Below are positions 59,151 to 64,000 of a stretch of DNA of 64,000 nt, one piece after another. Where the stretch lies: NCBI RefSeq assembly GCF_000718165.1, contig NZ_JOEY01000021.1, forward strand, positions 95,261-159,260. The letters are read 5' to 3'. Both the position numbers and the translations under genes were made by a program. This stretch comes from Streptomyces fulvoviolaceus. GTDB lineage: Bacteria > Actinomycetota > Actinomycetes > Streptomycetales > Streptomycetaceae. Under the pieces are notes generated by a model. It searched no databases. It was not told where the DNA came from and was given only the letters and a program-made list of their open reading frames with translations. Every line of letters begins with the position of its first letter. Position 1 is the first letter of the stretch.

Positions 59151-59587
59151 GATGTCCTCCTCGGATGCCGGTAACGATCTCTGTGCCAGAGCTTGCCCGT
59201 GGCTGCGGTGTAGAGCGAGGAACTTGCCGAAACTTGCCAGCTGTAAGGAAGTTGACCTTACGTGGCTGGGGCAGAGTGACGAGTAGTGGGCCGGCCGCAG
59301 CGCCCCGGGGATGGCCGGATCCGATTGCTGTCCGCTCCTCCTCGCTGGGAAACCCTGGTCGATGCGCATGGGTGCTAGGCGCGGATCACTTCGATGATTT
59401 GCCAGTTCGCCGGAGGCAGACAGGGAAGATCCCGAAACCACTGGCGTTCTGCGCACGGGCATGTCAACGTGGACGACCTTCCGAAACCGCAGGTCAACGA
59501 CGGTCAGTAACTCATCCCGAGCGCACGGAGGCGCCCCTGTATCCGCACCACCCCAGCGATCCTTCCCGTCCCGACTCACCGGAACCC
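59151..59587. other. Divergent regulatory region between DUF6879 operon and DUF317 gene
   Basis: These 437 bases contain promoters for the minus-strand regulator operon, with TGCC motifs at 59184-59238. The rest (59240-59587) shows no convincing gene; the frame upstream of the DUF317 gene is open but unconserved. Confidence 0.5.
59184..59238 (-). promoter_or_regulatory. Two operator-like TGCC-x4-CTTGCC sites upstream of the regulator operon
   Basis: TGCCAGAGCTTGCC (59184-59197) and TGCCGAAACTTGCC (59225-59238) are related to the site at 57537. On the minus strand the second reads GGCAAGTTTCGGCAAGTTCC, two 10-bp units in tandem. They suggest autoregulation by the DUF5753 protein. Confidence 0.65.
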
Positions 59588-60274
59588 GTGTACTGGGTCA
59601 CCCCGCGTCACCTCGCCGGTGACGATGATGCTCTCGCCGAGCGGATCGGCGACACCCTGGCCGGCCTCGGCTGGCGCATGTGGCCCACCTCGCGCCACAC
59701 CCTGCTGTACGTGAGCCCGGACGAGCTGCGTGGCGCCGAGTGGATCCTTGCGGCCTACCCATTCGAGCTGGGCGGGCTGCCCGTTGCGTGGCAACTGAGT
59801 GCCCGCCCGCATGCCACATCCGTGATGACGGAGTGGAACGCGTACTTCACCACCGGCGTTCCGTACGAGGCGCTCGCCGATCTCCTCCTGGCGATCGACG
59901 CCCGTGAGGCACCTGACACTGGCTTCGCGGGGCCGGAGACGGTCCTTGACGCGCTCAGCATCAGCGGTTGGATCCGCGACGTGGATCGGCCTCGTACCAC
60001 CGCCATGGACCCCGGGTTTTCCTCCAGCGTCTCCCTGGAGATGGTGCCGCCGCTCATTGAGGACGCTGACCCGCGTCCTGACGTGGTGGGCTGGCAGTCG
60101 TGGGCGGAACCCGTGCTCGGCGCCCCGTACTTGTGGTGTGCCAGCTTCAGCGCCAGCGTTCCGAACGACTTGGTCGCCGCGTTCGCGTCATCGCTTGCCT
60201 CACCGGTCCCTGTGCCCCGCCGCAGCTTGCCCAAGAGCACCGAGGGACGGCTCACGGTTGTCCGCCGCAGCTGA
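59588..60274 (+). CDS. DUF317 domain protein
   Basis: The 228-residue protein has two DUF317 units: YWVTPRHLAGDDDALAERIGDTLAGLGWRMWPTSRHTLLYVSPD with EWNAYFTTGVPYEALADLLLAI, and later APYLWCASFSASVPNDLVAAFASSLASPVPVPR. DUF317 proteins are typical of Streptomyces plasmids and integrative elements and are of unknown function. The GTG at 59588 is the conserved start but lacks a clear ribosome site; GGAGG lies further upstream before a CTG, so the start may be a few codons earlier. Confidence 0.8.
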   Translation: MYWVTPRHLAGDDDALAERIGDTLAGLGWRMWPTSRHTLLYVSPDELRGAEWILAAYPFELGGLPVAWQLSARPHATSVMTEWNAYFTTGVPYEALADLLLAIDAREAPDTGFAGPETVLDALSISGWIRDVDRPRTTAMDPGFSSSVSLEMVPPLIEDADPRPDVVGWQSWAEPVLGAPYLWCASFSASVPNDLVAAFASSLASPVPVPRRSLPKSTEGRLTVVRRS

Positions 60275-60355
60275 CGAGCCGCGCTCTGGAGGAGCCGCAG
60301 GTCAGACGTATGCGGGCACATTCCCCGCCCGTCCGATGGCAGATAGGGAGAGATC

Positions 60356-60796
60356 TTGTTCTTTCGACGCGCCCGCGAGGACCGCGCGTTCCGTGAAGCC
60401 CAGCGTGCTGGCCACGAGCTGCTGCTGCAGCTGCAGGCCACACAACCCTGGCGCGACCTCACCGAGCCAGCCGCACCGGCTGCGGAGGAATCGGCGATGA
60501 GTGACCTCCCACCGCCGGAGTTGCGGGTGCCGTCCCGCCCGGAGGTGGCCGGGCTGATGATGCGCTGGGAGCAGCCACTCGTCATCGATGGCGAGGTCCG
60601 CACATGCCCCGAGTGCGGCGTGTACCGGGACTGGATCGTCTTCTGCATGCGCGACGACTCGGTGTGGCTGCGCTGCCGGGCTGGTCACCAGGTGCAAGAG
60701 CCGCAGTTGGACGCCGCCTGGTACAACCGCAACTCCGGTCCGGTCGACCACTGGCACCCCACCCTCGAAGAGGGCCTGCGCCACCTCGGCCACTGA
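60356..60796 (+). CDS. Zinc-binding hypothetical protein of mobile element
   Basis: The 146-residue protein starts at a TTG (GGGAG upstream) with FFRRAREDRAFREAQRAGHELLLQLQ. Its second half has RTCPECGVYRDWIVFCMRDDSVWLRCRAGH (CxxC...C-x2-H), a likely zinc ribbon, then EPQLDAAWYNRNSGPVDHWHPTLEEGLRHLGH. The family is not known to me; such proteins accompany DUF317 genes in actinobacterial elements. It lies 81 bases after the DUF317 gene. Confidence 0.7.
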   Translation: MFFRRAREDRAFREAQRAGHELLLQLQATQPWRDLTEPAAPAAEESAMSDLPPPELRVPSRPEVAGLMMRWEQPLVIDGEVRTCPECGVYRDWIVFCMRDDSVWLRCRAGHQVQEPQLDAAWYNRNSGPVDHWHPTLEEGLRHLGH

Positions 60797-60885
60797 ACCC
60801 CGAACCCCTACGCCCCCTTTCACTGCCGGTACCCGGAGGGCTGGCCTGGTCAACCCGTACGTACCGCAGGCCACTTAGGGTTCAC

Positions 60886-61572
60886 ATGCGCCTTTCCACC
60901 ACGACCGTTCTCACCTTGAACTTCTTCGCCGTCCTGGCCCTGGCGGGCTGCTCGACCGGTAGCAGCTTCTCCGCCGGCCCAGGGTCCTCCGCGGCCGCAC
61001 CGTCCGAGAGCGCCTTGGCGTCAGTACCGCTGTCCTCCGCCGCACTGGCCCAGCGACTCCTGGACGACAGCGACTTGGGCGAGGGCTACACCCACGTACC
61101 GCAGCGCCCCACAGCCGACAACGACGTGACCGTGATCGGCTGCCCGGCGCTGGAGAGGCTCGGATCCGACGCGGCGACCGGCGCCGGCCTCGACTTCTCC
61201 CGTAAGGCGAAGGCATCCTTCGCCTACGACGGCGGCAGCGCCTCCGAGGTGTCCGAGGAGTTGTATAGCGACACAGCCGTGAAGCTGTCGAAGGGCATTG
61301 GAGAGGTCTTCGACGCCATGGTCTCCTGCCCCACGTACCAAGTCGCCTCAGGCAACACCGTCATCGACATGGGTACCCAGAAGACTGCCGCCCCTGAGCT
61401 TGGGGACGAGCAATGGAGCCAACTGCTCACCTACTCGGCCGGAGGGCAGCGCAGCGTCGTGAAGCAGGTGGCGATCCGCACCGGCAATGTCGTGATGGTC
61501 GTATCCGGTTGGCCGGGGCTCGTAGATGCCAACCTGGAGAAGGCGCTCGCGAAGGCCCAGGCCGCATCCTGA
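60886..61572 (+). CDS. Lipoprotein of unknown function
   Basis: The 228-residue protein has a lipoprotein signal peptide (MRLSTTTVLTLNFFAVLALAGC, with lipobox LALAGC). A Ser/Ala linker follows, then a globular domain with LLDDSDLGEGYTHVPQRP, IGCPALERL and VSCPTYQV. The two Cys are probably disulfide-bonded outside the membrane. The SLGEGY-like motif resembles Streptomyces PknH-like/sensor-domain lipoproteins of unknown role. A strong terminator follows. Confidence 0.8.
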   Translation: MRLSTTTVLTLNFFAVLALAGCSTGSSFSAGPGSSAAAPSESALASVPLSSAALAQRLLDDSDLGEGYTHVPQRPTADNDVTVIGCPALERLGSDAATGAGLDFSRKAKASFAYDGGSASEVSEELYSDTAVKLSKGIGEVFDAMVSCPTYQVASGNTVIDMGTQKTAAPELGDEQWSQLLTYSAGGQRSVVKQVAIRTGNVVMVVSGWPGLVDANLEKALAKAQAAS

Positions 61573-61586
61573 CTGCCCTGCCCCAT

Positions 61587-61623
61587 CGGTGCCCCTCTGC
61601 CTTGCTCTGGCAGAGGGGCACCG
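61587..61623. terminator. Very strong bidirectional terminator
   Basis: Bases 61587-61601 pair perfectly (15 bp) with 61609-61623 around a seven-base loop, between the convergent lipoprotein and relaxase genes. Confidence 0.9.
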
Positions 61624-61637
61624 GCGTATGTCTGGAA

Positions 61638-63359
61638 TCACCGTGCCTTGCGGGACGGGTTGTCTCGGGTCGGCGAGGGTCGGGCGGTGCGAGCGTTGCC
61701 CGTGGTCCTGGCGGCGTGTTCGGGCATCGCAGTCGCGTCGGCCGGCAGGTCGGCCATGCGGCGCAGTCGCCACACCAGCACGTCGCTGACTGAGTCTGCG
61801 GTCTGCAGCTCCCGCTGCCCGGTTGTTTCCACCAGGAGCGCGGCCGGGTCGTGTCCGGCTGCCTCGACGTCGGCGAGGGTAGCGGCCAGGGAGTGCCAGC
61901 CCGGTTCGGCGAGGACCTGTTCCGCCAGCTCCGGCACCGCCTGCCGCAGAAGGACGGCCTGCTTCTGGCGCAGGGGCTGGGACAGGCGTCGGCCCCGCTG
62001 GTACAGCACGGCCAGCGGGACGTCGGCAGCGGCCTGGTAGGCGGCGCGCAGGTGCTCCGCGGCTTTCTGGGCGGCGGCGGCCTGCTGGGCGTGATCCTTC
62101 CTCGCGTGCCAGTGGGCGGCGGCAGTGACGAGGAAGAACGCCATGTCGATCACCATCGCGGTGGTGGCCCCGTCCTCGCCGCGGCCGAGCGCGGGCCCGT
62201 TATAGATGAGGTCGCGGGCGGCCTGGCGCAGGGCGCGGTCGTGCCCGTGTTCGGCCTTGATGTGGGAGCGGGTGGCACGCTCGAACACGAAGGCTGCTTC
62301 ACGCAGTTGGCCGCGGGTGTGGGCAGCGGATGTCTCGGCGAGTGCGTCGAGGACCTCACCGGCAGCGGCGATGTGTGCTGCCACTTGGGCGTCCTCACCG
62401 TGGTCGATGAACAGCACCGCCTGCCACGCCGCGGTGGCCGCCCGGCGGCGCGCGGTGGCCGGGCCGCTCGGCGCGGGGCCCGTGGTCTGGTCCGAGGACG
62501 CTCCGGTGCCCTGGTTCGGGGCGTAAACGGTCCAGCGTTTGCGGACACGAGGCAGGGACAAGTCGGGGGAGAGGGTGGAGCCCGCGTAGAACACCGGCTC
62601 CTTCTCGCCGTTGCGGTCGTCCGGGAGAGCGACCTTGTAGCCGAGCAGGTCGCCGGAGGGTGCTACGCGCTTCCGGATCAGCAGTCCGGCGGCGGCCAGA
62701 CGGTCGAAGAACTCCTCCTCGCTCGTCGCTCCCGCCACCACACGACGCACGGTCTCCCGAAGCTCCTCGCGCGCCGGTCGCTCTCTGCCCTCGCGTTCGG
62801 CTTTGTGGCGTTCGGCGCTGGTTGGCAGTCTGGCGGCCGTACCGTCCCCCGGTGCGACCTGGTGCAGGCCGAGTTCCTTCTCGATGAGGCGGCATTCGGA
62901 CTGGGCGCGCTTGCCGGAGCGGTGATGGTCGGGGCGGCGGCCGTCTTCGCGTACGAGGGTGGCGATGATGTGGATGTGGTCGTCGGCGTGACGGACTGCG
63001 GCCCAGCGGCAGCCGGCACCGTCGCCGGGGTCGATGCCGGTGGCGGCGATCACACGGCGGGCGATGTCGCCCCACTGTTCGTCACTGAGGATCGGGTCAT
63101 CGGGGGCGGCGCGCACGGAGCAGTGCCACACGTGCTTTTCCGGGCGCTGGTCTGAGTCGAGGAGGGCAAAGGGCTGGTCGAGGAGACGTCCGAGGTCCTT
63201 CTCCGTCACCGAAGGATCGCGGCCGGGATCGGGGGCGGCCAGGTAGTCGAAAGAAGCTACGAGGTGCGGATCGACGTGTTCCTCGTGGGTGCTCTCGTCG
63301 TACAGGTAGAGCAGGAGACCGAGGGTCTTGCTGCCTTGCTGGTGGATTCGGGGGATCAA
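61638..63359 (-). CDS. Relaxase/mobilization protein (MobP-like)
   Basis: The 573-residue protein begins MIPRIHQQGSKTLGLLLYLY. It has the relaxase core: KHVWHCSVRAAPDDPILSDEQW and the metal-binding histidines in RHADDHIHIIATL (His124, 128, 130). It would nick oriT and lead DNA transfer. The C-terminal 250 residues are helical and Ala-rich. The TTG at 63359 overlaps the mobC stop (TTGA), so the two are coupled. It is the clearest sign that this region belongs, or belonged, to a mobilizable element. Confidence 0.9.
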   Translation of the reverse strand: MIPRIHQQGSKTLGLLLYLYDESTHEEHVDPHLVASFDYLAAPDPGRDPSVTEKDLGRLLDQPFALLDSDQRPEKHVWHCSVRAAPDDPILSDEQWGDIARRVIAATGIDPGDGAGCRWAAVRHADDHIHIIATLVREDGRRPDHHRSGKRAQSECRLIEKELGLHQVAPGDGTAARLPTSAERHKAEREGRERPAREELRETVRRVVAGATSEEEFFDRLAAAGLLIRKRVAPSGDLLGYKVALPDDRNGEKEPVFYAGSTLSPDLSLPRVRKRWTVYAPNQGTGASSDQTTGPAPSGPATARRRAATAAWQAVLFIDHGEDAQVAAHIAAAGEVLDALAETSAAHTRGQLREAAFVFERATRSHIKAEHGHDRALRQAARDLIYNGPALGRGEDGATTAMVIDMAFFLVTAAAHWHARKDHAQQAAAAQKAAEHLRAAYQAAADVPLAVLYQRGRRLSQPLRQKQAVLLRQAVPELAEQVLAEPGWHSLAATLADVEAAGHDPAALLVETTGQRELQTADSVSDVLVWRLRRMADLPADATAMPEHAARTTGNARTARPSPTRDNPSRKAR

Positions 63360-63970
63360 GCGGCCTTCCCCTCCTCTCGGTTGGCGACCCTGTCCACCGC
63401 ACGCTGGACGGCCTGCGCGGTGCGCTGCAGATCGGCGAGAGTGCCGGCGAAGTGTGGAGCGTCGGCACCGGAGTTGAGGGCCTTCGCGGCCTGGTTGACG
63501 TTGCTGCCGGCCCAGCCGAGCTGGCGGCGCACGCCGAACAGCGCGGTCAGGATGTCCCGTTCGGTGGCGATGGCGGCTGCGGTGCGGGACTGATCGCGAG
63601 CGGCGGCCAGGGCGGAGTGGGCCATGAATCCGGCCACGCTCATGTCGACGTGTTCGGCACCGGATTCGATGATGGCGAGTTCTTGTTCGTTGAGGCGGAC
63701 GCTGTGGGCGGGGCGCTGCTTCTTGTCACGCGGACGTGACTTCCCCTGCCTGGCCTTGCCCTTGTGGCCGGCCCTTCCTGGCTGCGATCCGCCCTCGGTC
63801 GCAGCCTCCCCGCCCGGCGCCCCCTGGTGCCGGGCGGGCCCCGCCACCCCCGGGGCGGGGGCGGGTTCGGGCGCTCCCCCTGCGGGGGAGTGTCCGAACC
63901 TCCAACTTGCTGTGCGACGTGAGGCCGCACGTTCGGAAGTGAGGTAATTCTCGTGGAGAGGTTCAGACAA
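63356..63970 (-). CDS. mobC: Mobilization accessory protein MobC
   Basis: The 204-residue protein has a low-complexity, basic, Gly/Pro-rich N-terminus up to about 85. A MobC domain follows: HSVRLNEQELAIIESGAEHVDMSVAGFMAHSALAAA, then LTALFGVRRQLGWAGSNVNQAAKALNSG. MobC binds oriT and helps the relaxase. The TTG at 63970 has GGAGGAATTCC directly upstream, a strong site, even though the first 85 residues look unlike a folded domain and overlap an oriT-like hairpin. Confidence 0.85.
   Translation of the reverse strand: MSEPLHENYLTSERAASRRTASWRFGHSPAGGAPEPAPAPGVAGPARHQGAPGGEAATEGGSQPGRAGHKGKARQGKSRPRDKKQRPAHSVRLNEQELAIIESGAEHVDMSVAGFMAHSALAAARDQSRTAAAIATERDILTALFGVRRQLGWAGSNVNQAAKALNSGADAPHFAGTLADLQRTAQAVQRAVDRVANREEGKAA
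63864..63900. other. oriT-like nested hairpin
   Basis: GGTTCGG (63864-63870) and CTCCCCC (63874-63880) pair with GGGGGAG (63884-63890) and CCGAACC (63894-63900), with three-base interruptions and a TGC loop. A nested perfect dyad beside mobC/relaxase genes is the usual form of an origin of transfer. Confidence 0.5.
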
Positions 63971-64000
63971 GGAATTCCTCCGAATTAGTGTCTCGATTAC

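Noticed and set aside
59165..59587. N-terminal extension of the DUF317 protein
   Set aside because: The extension is open by chance, overlaps the regulator operon's operator region, and has no conserved content or ribosome site.

Overview
The window is high-GC actinobacterial DNA and almost certainly comes from a Streptomyces chromosome. GTG and TTG starts, four-base start/stop overlaps, long GC-rich hairpin terminators and genus-typical families (SepH, CutRS, DUF3710, DUF4193, DUF5753, DUF317) all point that way. No rRNA, intact tRNA or CRISPR array was seen.

Positions 1 to about 27.9 kb are conserved core chromosome. In order they hold: an esterase tail, a VOC protein, a sulfurtransferase, sepH (cell division), a sugar-lactone type flavo-oxidase with an MFS exporter, coproporphyrin ferrochelatase, an inositol monophosphatase, the CutR/CutS two-component system, DUF4193, a thioesterase, dut and DUF3710, a secreted alginate-lyase-like protein, an orphan ABC ATPase, KdpD/KdpE, an OB-fold protein, DUF3159, two TrkA/RCK proteins, a KimA/KUP-like potassium importer and a TRAM RNA methyltransferase. 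From memory this order resembles the SepH-CutRS-dut-KdpDE interval of S. coelicolor. The stretch from 18 to 26.5 kb is largely potassium homeostasis.

Positions 28 to 44.8 kb form a catabolic and regulatory accessory region. It holds a secreted nuclease, a frameshifted hydrolase, a secreted beta-propeller protein, an alpha/beta hydrolase divergent from a TetR regulator with a palindromic operator, a crotonase, an aldo/keto reductase, a Gfo/Idh oxidoreductase, a GlxA-type regulator, an NCS1 permease overlapping a GH51 arabinofuranosidase, a MerR regulator with a divergent MFS gene, and a GH3 beta-glucosidase. The MFS and aldo/keto reductase promoters, 6.5 kb apart, carry nearly the same MerR-type operator and are probably one regulon.

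Positions 45 to 64 kb look like a decayed or mobilizable genomic island. A degenerate tRNA-Ser 3' segment (old attachment site) lies near 45.9 kb, between two convergent, broken copies of an OLD-family nuclease. Next come a HEPN-like protein, an HTH-ImmA protease with a partner gene, and a CoiA-like protein. A tight eight-gene minus-strand operon follows (57,460 to 53,333). It encodes a degenerate Nudix protein, a 28-residue membrane peptide, an SH3-like small protein, a DapF homologue, a D-Ala-D-Ala-ligase homologue with an altered specificity residue, a C39-like papain-fold protein and a free-standing MurF C-terminal domain. Three of these correspond to late steps of peptidoglycan stem-peptide assembly, and this operon is the best candidate here for an undescribed system. 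A DUF5753/DUF6879 regulatory operon lies just upstream and shares a TGCC-x4-CTTGCC motif with it. The window ends with DUF317, zinc-ribbon and lipoprotein genes, then a MobC/relaxase pair with an oriT-like hairpin.
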